A stretch of DNA of 64,000 bases, taken from contig JAFRGA010000023.1 of NCBI GenBank assembly GCA_017434045.1, positions 21,785 through 85,784 of the forward strand. The letters run 5' to 3'. Positions 56,999 to 64,000 of the stretch are shown here, piece by piece. A program made the translations under genes and the position numbers. The stretch's first letter is position 1. Each line of letters opens with the position of its first letter. Source of the stretch: Eggerthellaceae bacterium (GTDB lineage: Bacteria; Actinomycetota; Coriobacteriia; Coriobacteriales; Eggerthellaceae). Below the pieces are notes generated by a model, which saw only the letters and a list, made by a program, of their open reading frames with translations, was not told where the DNA came from and did no database searches.

Positions 56999-58452
56999 TA
57001 CTGCTCACCGCCTTCCGTGTTCTTCTGTTCGGCCTTGTGCTCCTTGAACCAGGTGCGGAAGCGCGATTTGGAGAGGATGTCGAAATCGCGCGTGGATGTC
57101 CAGTTCTTCACGACGGGAATCCAGGTGCTGCTCGCATCGAGCGCGCCGTCGTGGCCGAGGAGCTCCATGATGGGGGCGCCGAGCTTCATGCCTGCGAGGT
57201 AGATGGGCTTGTTCGACCAGAACAGCCCGAGAGCCTTGAAGATGGGAACCTCGATCTTGTGGTTCTTGCCTTGGTTCACGATGTTGATGCGGTGCTGGCG
57301 AACCAGGTCGTGGATGGGAATGCTCACAGGGCAGTGCTCCGTGCATGCGCCGCAGAGCGAGCAGGCGTAAACCATGTTGTCGATGTCGTCGTAACCGACG
57401 AGCCCGGGGGTGAGCACGAGGCCCATGGGACCCGGGTAGATAGAGCCGTACCCATGGCCTGTGATGTGGCGGTACACAGGGCAGATGTTCAGGCACGCAC
57501 CACAGCGCATGCAGCGCAGCATGTCCTGGAACTCGCTGTTGGCAAGCTCGTGGCGGCCATTGTCCATTAAGATGATGTGCACGTCCTCGGGTCCGTCGAC
57601 CTCGCCCGTGCCGCGCGGGCCGCTGTCGAGTGAGAAGTACGCGGTCATCTTGGCGCCCACTGCGCTACGCGGCAAGAGCGCCATCATGGTGTCGAGCGCT
57701 TCGAGGTCGGGCACGATGCGGTCGATGCCCACGAAGACGATCTGCACCTTGGGGAACGAGTCGACCATGCGGCCATTGCCCTCGTTCGTGACGAGCGTGA
57801 CCGAGCCGGTGCTGGCGACGGCGAAGTTGCAGCCGCGGATGCCGACTTCGGCTTCCATGAACTCGTGACGCAGTATTTTACGCAGGAAGTGCGTGATTTC
57901 CTCTGGCACGTCGGTGCCGTCGTAGCCGCGCTTCTCGCGGTAGATGTCCGCGATGGCCGAACGGTTGAAGTGCAGGGCGGGCACGACGATGTGCGAGGGC
58001 TTGGATTCAGCCGTCTGCAAGATGTTCTCGGCGCAGTCGGTCTCGGTGATCTTGATGCCGGTTTCCTCGAGGACCTCGTTGAGCCCGACCTCCTCGGTCA
58101 TCATGCTCTTGGATTTGACGGCATAGGTTGCGCCATGGCTCTCGAAGATGTCGAGCACCTCCCACAGCGCGTCATCGCCGGAGGGCGCGTAGTGCATGAC
58201 GCAGCCGTTTGCCTCCGCGTTCTGCGCGAACTGCTTCACGTAGTAGTCGAGGTTCTCGGTTACGTGGTTGCGCACTTCCATCGCGTGCATGCGCAGTTGC
58301 TGCCAGCCTTCGCCCATCTCTTCGACGAGCTCGCCGCGCTTGACGTAGAAGGCTTCCTGGGCGGCCTTGATGGCATTGTGCTTGAAATCGTCCGCGAGGC
58401 ACTCGTCCACTCGTTCGGCTAAAGTCGCCTCGGTGTTGTAGAGGATGCTCAT
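56998..58452 (-). CDS. lutB: LutB, iron-sulphur subunit of the lactate oxidation complex
   Basis: 484 residues. An N-terminal LUD domain (about 60-280) precedes two 4Fe-4S motifs: C-M-R-C-G-A-C-L-N-I-C-P-V-Y and C-S-L-C-G-A-C-T-E-H-C-P-V. A C-terminal segment is typical for the YkgF/LutB family. It carries electrons from the lactate oxidation reaction. It starts 3 bases after the lutA stop. Confidence 0.94.
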   Translation of the reverse strand: MSILYNTEATLAERVDECLADDFKHNAIKAAQEAFYVKRGELVEEMGEGWQQLRMHAMEVRNHVTENLDYYVKQFAQNAEANGCVMHYAPSGDDALWEVLDIFESHGATYAVKSKSMMTEEVGLNEVLEETGIKITETDCAENILQTAESKPSHIVVPALHFNRSAIADIYREKRGYDGTDVPEEITHFLRKILRHEFMEAEVGIRGCNFAVASTGSVTLVTNEGNGRMVDSFPKVQIVFVGIDRIVPDLEALDTMMALLPRSAVGAKMTAYFSLDSGPRGTGEVDGPEDVHIILMDNGRHELANSEFQDMLRCMRCGACLNICPVYRHITGHGYGSIYPGPMGLVLTPGLVGYDDIDNMVYACSLCGACTEHCPVSIPIHDLVRQHRINIVNQGKNHKIEVPIFKALGLFWSNKPIYLAGMKLGAPIMELLGHDGALDASSTWIPVVKNWTSTRDFDILSKSRFRTWFKEHKAEQKNTEGGEQ

Positions 58453-58455
58453 AAG

Positions 58456-59202
58456 CTACTCCTTAGAATCGAGGATCTGGGCGATGTGCATGACGCGGAT
58501 ATCGCGGTCGAGCTTGCCTTCGGCGCGCATGCGCCCGAGCCCGCCCTTGATGTTCAGCAAGCAAGGCGCGTCGGCGCCGCAAACCACGTTTGCTCCCGTG
58601 TCGATGATGGTCTGGCATTTCTCGTAGACCATCTCGCCAGCGATAACCGGCTGCTTGAATGAGAAGGTGCCTCCGAAGCCGCAGCAGCGGTCGGCGTGTT
58701 CCATCTCGCGGTACTCGAGCCCTTCGACATTCTGAAGGAGCAGCAGGGGCGGCTCGGAGATGCCGAGGATACGCGTCAGATGGCAGCTCTTGTGATAGGT
58801 GACCGTGTCGTGGAAGCTCGCACCCACATCGGTTACTCCAAGCACGTTCACGATGAAGTCAGTGAACTCGAAGAAGCGCTCTTTCAGCTTGCGCGTGCGC
58901 TCCAAGTACTCGGGGTCGTCTTTGAACAGGACCTGGTAATCGTTCACGATTGCGTTCATGCATGAGCCCGAAAGAGAGACGATTGTTTCGTACTCGCTTC
59001 GATAGTAGGCGTCCACCATCATCTTGGCAACGGGGATCATCTCTTTCGTGTATCCGGAATTGATGAGGCCTTGCCCGCAGCACACCTGCTCATCGGGCAT
59101 CTCGAGCTCGCACCCAAGGCGCTCCAGGACGTTCACGGCGGCAATGCCGATTTCCGGGTACATCATGTCGATCATGCACATTGGGAAGAATGCAATTTTC
59201 AT
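58456..59202 (-). CDS. lutA: LutA, CCG-domain iron-sulphur protein of lactate oxidation
   Basis: 248 residues. Two CCG domains: V-C-C-G-Q-G (about 42) and the C-terminal R-C-C-G-F-G-G-T-F. N-terminal F-F-P-M-C and S-G-S-C are typical for LutA/YkgE. Such CCG motifs bind noncubane or 4Fe-4S clusters. It begins the lutABC operon; AAAGGGG precedes its ATG. Confidence 0.94.
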   Translation of the reverse strand: MKIAFFPMCMIDMMYPEIGIAAVNVLERLGCELEMPDEQVCCGQGLINSGYTKEMIPVAKMMVDAYYRSEYETIVSLSGSCMNAIVNDYQVLFKDDPEYLERTRKLKERFFEFTDFIVNVLGVTDVGASFHDTVTYHKSCHLTRILGISEPPLLLLQNVEGLEYREMEHADRCCGFGGTFSFKQPVIAGEMVYEKCQTIIDTGANVVCGADAPCLLNIKGGLGRMRAEGKLDRDIRVMHIAQILDSKE

Positions 59203-59258
59203 ACGGCCCCTTTCTCTTCTTCTTACCCTTAAATGATTGCATTCCAGGTTTCAGAATG

Positions 59259-59264
59259 ATTATA
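59259..59264 (-). promoter_or_regulatory. -10 box of the lutABC promoter
   Basis: TATAAT on the minus strand (59264-59259), about 60 bases upstream of the lutA start. The -35 region is not near consensus, suggesting activator dependence. Confidence 0.5.
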
Positions 59265-59289
59265 GCCGCAAGGGCGGCTGTTGATTGCC

Positions 59290-59352
59290 GGGGAGCATCC
59301 AATTTGAGCGCTCCCCTCATGATGGCGCCTGGGAGGCTGTCCCCCAGGCGCC
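59290..59352 (-). terminator. Paired hairpins after the lactate permease gene
   Basis: GGCGCCTGGG at 59324-59333 pairs with 59343-59352 (10 bp), and a second stem joins about 59290-59296 with 59309-59315 (GGGGAGC). They lie just after the permease stop on the minus strand; no strong T-run, so a weak terminator or processing barrier. Confidence 0.5.
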
Positions 59353-59361
59353 TGCTGCGTG

Positions 59362-61035
59362 TTACGGCAGGATGAATGCGAGCACGGTGGATTGCGCGCC
59401 CACCAGCAAGCAGAGCAGGACGAGGAAGGCGACCGACCAGGGGAGGACTTCCTTCATGATGTCGGCCTCGCGGACCTGCGTGGCGACGGCGGCGATGGCC
59501 AGCGACTGCGGGCTGATCATCTTGCCCACGACGCCGCCCATGGTGTTGGCAGCCAGGAACAGGTCGGGAGTGACGTTCTGCAGCGCGGGATTAGCCATGG
59601 CCGCCGAGTACTGCAGGCCGGCGAACAGTGCGTTCGCGCTGGTGTCGGAGCCCGTTACGGCCGTGCCCACCCAGCCGAGCGTCGGTGAGATGACGGGGAA
59701 GATGGGTCCGGAGCCCGAGAGGAACTCGCCGATCGACATGGTCTGACCGCTGAAGTTCATGACATAGGCCAGCGAGAGCACGAGCACGATGGTCAGTGCC
59801 GAGAAACGCATCTTGTAGAACGTGGTGCCAATGGCCTTGATGGCGGCGCCCATGGTCATCTTGTAGCGGCCGTTTTCGGTGTTGAGCGTGTACACCAGGG
59901 CGGAAATGAGGCCTGCAAGGAGCAACATCGTGCCGGGCGTGGACAGCAGATTGAGGTTGAACGTAGTACCGGGGTCCTTGCCGGCAGCGCTCAGGATTAC
60001 GCCCGAGATGACGGGCCACGGAATCTTGATGTCGGTTTGCGAGAGGATGTCGGGGATGCCCAGCTTGCAGATGCCGAACACGACCACGACGATGAGGTAA
60101 GGGGCGAGCGCCATGACCGTGCGGCCGGCGTTGAGGTCGGATTCTTCAGACTCGGAGCGAGGCGGCAAGCCGAAACGCTCGCGCACGCCGTCGACGCCCT
60201 TGGGTTTCCAGACCTTCATGAAGGCCACGCAGGCGATCATGCCGACGAGCGAGGCGATGACATCGGTGAGTTCGTAGGCGAAGTGGTTGGAGCACCACCA
60301 CTGAGTGAGAGCGAAGCAGATGCCCACTACGAAAGCGGGAACAACGCAGTCCTTTGCGCCCTGCTTGCCATCGAGGATGATGACGAGCAGGAACGGTACG
60401 AACACGGCGAAAAGCGGTGCCTGGTAACCGACGATGGCGGCAACGTGCGTGGCCGTGGCTGCGCCGTCTCCCGTGATGCTGGCGACCATGTTGCCAGCCG
60501 TGGTGATCGGCGTCGCGACGGCGCCGTAGGCTACAGGTGCGGTGTTGGCCAGAAGGACGGTCAGCGCCGCCTTCTTGGGCTTGACGCCCAAGGCCAAGAT
60601 CATGGTGGCGGTGACGGCAATGGGCGCGCCGAAGCCGGCGAGGGCTTCAAGCAGGCCGCCGAAGCAGAAGGCGATCATCATGGCCTGGATGCGGATGTCG
60701 CCGCCGCCGACTTGGTCGAAGAACTTGCGCAGGTCTTCGGAGCGGCCGGAGACGACGGTGACCTCGTAGAACCACACGGCCATGCAGATGATGAACACGA
60801 TGGGGAATGCGCCGAACGCAGCGCCTTGAGTTGCCGAGACCAAAGCGTACCCGGCAGGCATCTGGAAGCCGATGATTGCCACCAAGAGGGCGACGACGAG
60901 GGCAACCATGGCGGAGATGTGCGCCTTGGCCTTTACGCCGAGTAGCATGATGAAGAACGCGATGAGCGGTATGCATGCAACGAGGGCCGAGAGCCCTAGG
61001 TTGCTTGCAACTGGGTCTAGCAGTGCTTGAAACAT
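59362..61035 (-). CDS. lctP: L-lactate permease (LctP family)
   Basis: 557 residues from the ATG at 61035 (GGGGGAG upstream); earlier in-frame ATG at 61134 gives nonconserved sequence. About 13-14 membrane helices. Family signatures: G-L-L-E-A-L-A-G-F-G-A-P-I-A-V-T-A, A-N-T-A-P-V-A-Y-G-A, and G-W-V-G-T-A-V-T-G-S-D-T-S-A-N-A-L-F. It imports L- or D-lactate with protons (or glycolate). It is transcribed with lutABC direction and faces the Ldh2 gene. Confidence 0.94.
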   Translation of the reverse strand: MFQALLDPVASNLGLSALVACIPLIAFFIMLLGVKAKAHISAMVALVVALLVAIIGFQMPAGYALVSATQGAAFGAFPIVFIICMAVWFYEVTVVSGRSEDLRKFFDQVGGGDIRIQAMMIAFCFGGLLEALAGFGAPIAVTATMILALGVKPKKAALTVLLANTAPVAYGAVATPITTAGNMVASITGDGAATATHVAAIVGYQAPLFAVFVPFLLVIILDGKQGAKDCVVPAFVVGICFALTQWWCSNHFAYELTDVIASLVGMIACVAFMKVWKPKGVDGVRERFGLPPRSESEESDLNAGRTVMALAPYLIVVVVFGICKLGIPDILSQTDIKIPWPVISGVILSAAGKDPGTTFNLNLLSTPGTMLLLAGLISALVYTLNTENGRYKMTMGAAIKAIGTTFYKMRFSALTIVLVLSLAYVMNFSGQTMSIGEFLSGSGPIFPVISPTLGWVGTAVTGSDTSANALFAGLQYSAAMANPALQNVTPDLFLAANTMGGVVGKMISPQSLAIAAVATQVREADIMKEVLPWSVAFLVLLCLLVGAQSTVLAFILP

Positions 61036-61107
61036 TATCTCCCCCTTATTTTTTCGACATGCTTCGAATAGGTCGCGTGCCAAATTCGAGACATGATCCA
61101 ATAGCAG

Positions 61108-61145
61108 ATGCCGGTATCGGCATTTACTCTTCAATTGTGCAATTG
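61108..61145. promoter_or_regulatory. Palindromes in the lctP / Ldh2 divergent promoter region
   Basis: ATGCCG-GTAT-CGGCAT at 61108-61123 is a 6-bp-arm palindrome. CAATTG-TG-CAATTG at 61132-61145 joins two further palindromic half-sites. They lie 75-110 bases upstream of lctP in a 280-base divergent region and are candidate operators for a lactate-responsive regulator. Confidence 0.4.
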
Positions 61146-61315
61146 TACGGGAACATAATTATCCGAGGTGCTCGATTCGCCTATTCGATTTCATTTTTCA
61201 GGTGAAGGGATAATTGCCTATCGGAATGGCAAATCGAGGCACGCACATGAATCAAGCTTTTAATCTTCCGATGCGTTACACTTGCCATGTTCGATAAGGC
61301 AAACGGAGGTGTGCG

Positions 61316-62446
61316 ATGGCATATGTGAAATGGAGCCTGGATACTCTCGAGAAGTTCTGCGCCGACGTATTCGAGACGTTCGGGTTCAGCGATGAAGAGA
61401 GCAGGAAGATCAACGACGTGCTGCTTACGGCCGACCTGTACGGCATCGAGAGCCATGGCATGCAGCGCATGGTCCGCTACCATAAGGGAATCGAGAAGGG
61501 GCAGATCCACCTCGATGCCAAGCCGGAAGTGGTTTTCGAGACCCCTGTGAGCGCCGTCGTAGACGGCCACTCGGGCATGGGGCAGCTTATCGGCATCTTC
61601 GCCATGAACAAGGCCATCGAGAAAGCAGAGTCGGCAGGAATCGGCATCGTGAGCGTGCGTAACTCCAACCATTACGGCATAGCCGGCTATTACGCCCAGA
61701 TGGCCAGCAAGCGGGGGCTCATCGGCTTATCGTGCACCAACTCCGAGGCCATCATGGTGCCCACGTTCGGCCGGGAGGCCATGATCGGCACCAATCCTAT
61801 TGCGATTGCAGCTCCAGCAGAACCGTATCCCTTCCTGTTCGACGCTTCGACGAGTGTCGTCACGCGTGGAAAGCTGGAAATGTACAACAAGATGGGCAAG
61901 CCGTTACCCGAGGGGTGGGCCCTCGACGAAACGGGCGCCCCAAGCACCGAGGCGCCGCGCGTGCTCGCGAATATCGTGGGCAAGAAGGGCGGTGGCATCA
62001 TGCCGCTCGGCGGCTCAACCGAAGAGCTCGGGAGCCACAAAGGTTACGGAAACGGCTTGATTGCCGAGCTGTTCAGCTCGATCCTCTCGCTTGGCGTCAC
62101 GAGCGACCAATGCTGCACGTTTCCCGATAAAACCGGTATCTGCCACGGGTTTGCCGCAATCAACCCCGCAGCGTTCGGCGATGCAGATGCCATACGCGAC
62201 CACTTCTCCGAATACCTGCGCAAGCTTCGGGAAAGCCAGAAGGCGGAAGGCGCCGAGCGCATCTACACCCACGGCGAGAAAGAGATCTTTGCAGAGGCGG
62301 ATCGCCGTGAAAACGGCATACCTGTCAACGACGGCACCATGATCGAGCTCAAGAACCTCTGCGATTACCTCAACCTCGAGTTCGCAGCGTACTTCCCCGG
62401 CTACGAGCTGCCCGAGGATTTCGCAGGCTTCGCAGGCAATTACTAG
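61316..62446 (+). CDS. Ldh2-family malate/L-lactate dehydrogenase
   Basis: 376 residues. The family (PF02615) motifs are H-G-M-Q-R-M-V-R-Y, V-R-N-S-N-H-Y-G-I-A-G-Y-Y, S-C-T-N-S, G-T-N-P-I-A-I-A-A-P and G-S-H-K-G-Y-G-N-G-L. It is an NAD(P)-dependent 2-hydroxyacid dehydrogenase with varied substrates (malate, L-lactate, ureidoglycolate, sulpholactate). Beside a lactate permease and lutABC, lactate is the probable substrate. The ATG at 61316 is preceded by GGAGG. Confidence 0.88.
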   Translation: MAYVKWSLDTLEKFCADVFETFGFSDEESRKINDVLLTADLYGIESHGMQRMVRYHKGIEKGQIHLDAKPEVVFETPVSAVVDGHSGMGQLIGIFAMNKAIEKAESAGIGIVSVRNSNHYGIAGYYAQMASKRGLIGLSCTNSEAIMVPTFGREAMIGTNPIAIAAPAEPYPFLFDASTSVVTRGKLEMYNKMGKPLPEGWALDETGAPSTEAPRVLANIVGKKGGGIMPLGGSTEELGSHKGYGNGLIAELFSSILSLGVTSDQCCTFPDKTGICHGFAAINPAAFGDADAIRDHFSEYLRKLRESQKAEGAERIYTHGEKEIFAEADRRENGIPVNDGTMIELKNLCDYLNLEFAAYFPGYELPEDFAGFAGNY

Positions 62447-62483
62447 CGAGCTTGCTTCTCGCGAAACGCATTCGACTAGACGA

Positions 62484-62509
62484 AAGGGGCCCGGCATGCC
62501 GGGCCCCTT
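62484..62509 (+). terminator. Terminator after the Ldh2 gene
   Basis: A 26-base palindrome (arms AAGGGGCCCGGC with a 2-base centre), followed by GCTTG. Confidence 0.75.
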
Positions 62510-62585
62510 GCTTGAGGGAAATGGGTGAAAACGGCGGGATGCGCACGAAAGCGCACCCCGATTCTCGATGGAACGCCTCGTTCGC

Positions 62586-63563
62586 TTATGACTCGTAGAC
62601 GATAACGCCCATCTTCGAGAGGTCGCATGGTGCCAATGCCCTGGTGCTGATGCGAAAATCCTCATCAACCAGCACTTCAGTCAAACGGCGGAGATACGGG
62701 CGCGTGCGGGGACGCTTGGCGACGACGATGTCGACCCATTCCGTCTGCAGGGGGATGAAATCCAACCCATCGTGGCGCGCGGCCTCGCGTTCGGTACCCA
62801 CCGCCACGTCGGCGACGCCCGTCGCCACGCGCTTGAGGGCTGCGTTGGCCACGTTTGCGTGAGAATCGTAACCGTCGATCGCCTCGCTGCGCGCTTCCAT
62901 GGCGCGTAGCTTCTCGTCGAGCAGCACGCGTGCTCCGCTGCCCTTGGCGCGGTTCGAGAGGTGGACGCCTTCTTTGAGAAGCGATCCCCATGTAGTGAGC
63001 TTCTTCGGGTTTCCCTCCTGCACCACGAGCCCCTGTTGGCGTCCGTACAGCCGAATGATGCGTACTGAAGAGCCTGGAGCGAGATTCAATGCGTAGGGGA
63101 TGTTGTAGCTGTTCGTCTTCTGGTCGTAAAGGTGCACGATTGCGGCATCTGCCTCTCCGGCATACAGGTTGACGAGGGCTGTGTAGCTTCCGTTGACGAT
63201 GCGTGACGCGGGCATTCCAAGCGCGTTGAAGGCGCCTGCAATGAGGTCTGCGATGATGTCGCCGCCTGCTATGACGAAAGGATCCCCTTCCAGAGTCCCG
63301 AAGGAAGCTGCTTCGGCGAGACTTGGGCCTTCGGTTTTTACGACTGGAGCAGTTTTGCGCGGTTTGTCGGGGGCTTTCCCTCCAGTTGCACCGTGATGGG
63401 TCGAAACCAAGTAGGCCTCGACGTCCTCCAAGGTGAATTTCAGCTTGCGTCCGACGTGATATGAAGCCAGTTTCCCCGTCTTCGCCAATTGATACACGGT
63501 GTTTTTGCCGAGGTTGAGGTAACGCGCGACATCTTCCGCATTCAGGAAATCATCGGTTTGCAT
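62586..63563 (-). CDS. HTH (excisionase-like) plus periplasmic-binding-protein-like regulator, molybdenum type
   Basis: 325 residues from the ATG at 63563 (AAAAGGG upstream); an ATG at 63608 is less likely. Residues 1-60 form an excisionase/MerR-type helix-turn-helix: F-L-N-A-E-D-V-A-R-Y-L-N-L-G-K-N-T-V-Y-Q-L-A-K-T-G-K. A linker to about 90 leads into a type-2 periplasmic-binding-like domain (PF12727): V-I-A-G-G-D-I-I-A-D-L, N-R-A-K-G-S-G-A-R-V-L-L-D and Y-D-S-H-A-N-V-A-N-A. Such proteins respond to molybdate, tungstate or related anions and lie beside their uptake genes. A Mop gene is divergent here, strengthening the link. Confidence 0.85.
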   Translation of the reverse strand: MQTDDFLNAEDVARYLNLGKNTVYQLAKTGKLASYHVGRKLKFTLEDVEAYLVSTHHGATGGKAPDKPRKTAPVVKTEGPSLAEAASFGTLEGDPFVIAGGDIIADLIAGAFNALGMPASRIVNGSYTALVNLYAGEADAAIVHLYDQKTNSYNIPYALNLAPGSSVRIIRLYGRQQGLVVQEGNPKKLTTWGSLLKEGVHLSNRAKGSGARVLLDEKLRAMEARSEAIDGYDSHANVANAALKRVATGVADVAVGTEREAARHDGLDFIPLQTEWVDIVVAKRPRTRPYLRRLTEVLVDEDFRISTRALAPCDLSKMGVIVYES

Positions 63564-63594
63564 AGTGGCCCTTTTAATACTAGAAAAAGAATAT

Positions 63595-63631
63595 TTTTGA
63601 TAGAACATATTCTATCAAAACAGTTATTATA
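63595..63631 (-). promoter_or_regulatory. Minus promoter with a perfect palindrome at the start site of the HTH regulator
   Basis: TATAAT (minus, 63631-63626) is the -10 box. TTTTGATAGAA at 63595-63605 is the exact reverse complement of 63610-63620 around CATA. Bound protein would cover the start site, suggesting autorepression. Confidence 0.65.
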
Positions 63632-63642
63632 GTCACATAGAA

Positions 63643-63664
63643 ATATAGTTAAACAAAACTATAT
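63643..63664. promoter_or_regulatory. ModE-box-like palindrome upstream of the HTH regulator
   Basis: ATATAGTT at 63643-63650 pairs with AACTATAT at 63657-63664 around six bases. The spacing and AT-rich arms resemble the general form of ModE operators but with no proven match. It lies near the -35 region of the minus promoter and upstream of the mop gene. No gene lies in the 63564-63881 gap. Confidence 0.5.
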
Positions 63665-63770
63665 CTCCATCACGAACAGTGACGAACTGGGATGTCGGTT
63701 GTGAAGTGAAGCGCATGCGGATTTCGCACAGCACCGACGGTGGGATGATGTGCTTGTCCGCAAGGAGCGG

Positions 63771-63801
63771 ATGTGGAAAAGGGTCTGACCCTTTTCCACA
63801 T
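63771..63801. repeat. 31-bp palindrome, copy 2 (identical to 16048-16078)
   Basis: The same 31 bases as at 16048-16078, extended here by a matching G-C pair (63770/63802). It lies 80 bases before the mop start, so here it is within a 5' region, not between gene ends. Confidence 0.85.
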
Positions 63802-63881
63802 CTTTAGAAGGTAAGGGCGGTCGGGAGGCCGGCCGAGGAAAGAGGGCGGGAAGGCCGTCCGCATGAAGAAAGGAAACCAAC

Positions 63882-64000
63882 ATGAAGATCAGCGCACGCA
63901 ACCAGATCAAGGGCACCGTCAAGACCATCCGCGAGGGCGCCGTCAACGCCGTCGTCGTCATCTGCCGCGGCAACCACAACCCCATCAAGGCCGACATCAC
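63882..64000 (+). CDS. mop: Mop/TOBE-domain molbindin, 3' end outside window
   Basis: 39 residues are visible before the window ends; AAAGGA (63870-63875) lies 6 bases before the ATG. M-K-I-S-A-R-N-Q-I-K-G-T-V-K-T-I-R-E-G-A-V-N-A-V-V is the canonical start of a small (about 70 residue) Mop-domain molybdate-binding protein. It stores or senses molybdate or tungstate in the cytoplasm. It is divergent from the HTH/PBP-like regulator and presumably begins a molybdenum operon to the right. Confidence 0.85.
   Translation, partial: MKISARNQIKGTVKTIREGAVNAVVVICRGNHNPIKADI

Noticed and set aside
1..64000. CRISPR array, prophage, integrase or insertion sequence
   Set aside because: No regularly spaced direct repeats, transposase or phage genes were seen anywhere in the window.

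Overview
The window is a GC-rich bacterial chromosome segment that reads as an actinobacterium of the class Coriobacteriia, most likely family Eggerthellaceae (Eggerthella/Slackia/Gordonibacter-like). This is inferred from the density of molybdenum-cofactor genes, the lysine-rich surface-protein tails, the Ala/Ser-rich linkers on lipoproteins, the encoded CCA ends on both tRNAs and the lactate-utilisation set. The genus cannot be fixed from sequence alone. No phage, insertion sequence, CRISPR array or resistance island was seen.

Layout: 1-4.1 kb holds two surface proteins sharing a lysine-rich C-terminal domain. 4.1-14.6 kb is a molybdenum region: a structured leader, a DUF364 protein, a MoeA-like protein, a THEP1-like NTPase, modA-modB-modC, moaA, moaC, and a gamma-carbonic-anhydrase-like hexapeptide protein, with a complex GC-rich repeat between the last two. 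14.7-19.4 kb has a membrane protein under a strong palindromic operator, a TetR regulator, a phosphodiesterase, an MFS transporter and a CmpB-type membrane protein. 19.5-21.1 kb is infC-rpmI-rplT with a terminator-containing leader, then tRNA-Glu. 21.3-32.6 kb carries a DEAD-box helicase, a 23S rRNA methyltransferase-like gene, tRNA-Arg, a three-gene envelope operon (glycosyltransferase, flippase-like protein, serine hydrolase), a cyclophilin, a TPR membrane protein and two small zincin-like proteins. 32.9-42.6 kb is the elongasome cluster mreB-mreC-mreD-PBP2-rodA followed by a DUF697 protein and the TIGR03960/TIGR03936 radical-SAM pair. 43.1-49.2 kb (minus strand) is a complete D-alanylation (dlt) operon with an extra lipoprotein gene at its front and a DltX-like peptide gene plus a transglutaminase-like membrane protein at its end. 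49.4-53.5 kb has a DUF4353 lipoprotein, ilvE and a FIST-domain protein. 53.9-62.4 kb is a lactate/lactaldehyde locus: aldA, a universal stress protein, lutABC, lactate permease and an Ldh2-family dehydrogenase. 62.6-64 kb returns to molybdenum: an HTH/PBP-like regulator with operator-like palindromes and the start of a Mop molbindin cut by the window edge.

How the genes fit together: molybdate uptake (ModABC), early cofactor synthesis (MoaA, MoaC) and metal insertion (MoeA-like) would supply molybdoenzymes encoded elsewhere. The dlt operon and the Mre/PBP2/RodA operon build and modify a Gram-positive envelope. The lactate locus oxidises lactaldehyde to lactate, imports lactate and oxidises it to pyruvate through LutABC or the NAD-dependent enzyme.

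Most notable non-coding signals: two members of a roughly 190-bp multi-stem palindromic repeat family (42.7 and 53.6 kb) whose stems differ in sequence but keep pairing; two identical 31-bp palindromes (16.05 and 63.77 kb); a translated, switch-like leader at 4.16 kb; and several perfect operator-like palindromes. The extended dlt operon is the best candidate for an under-described protein system.
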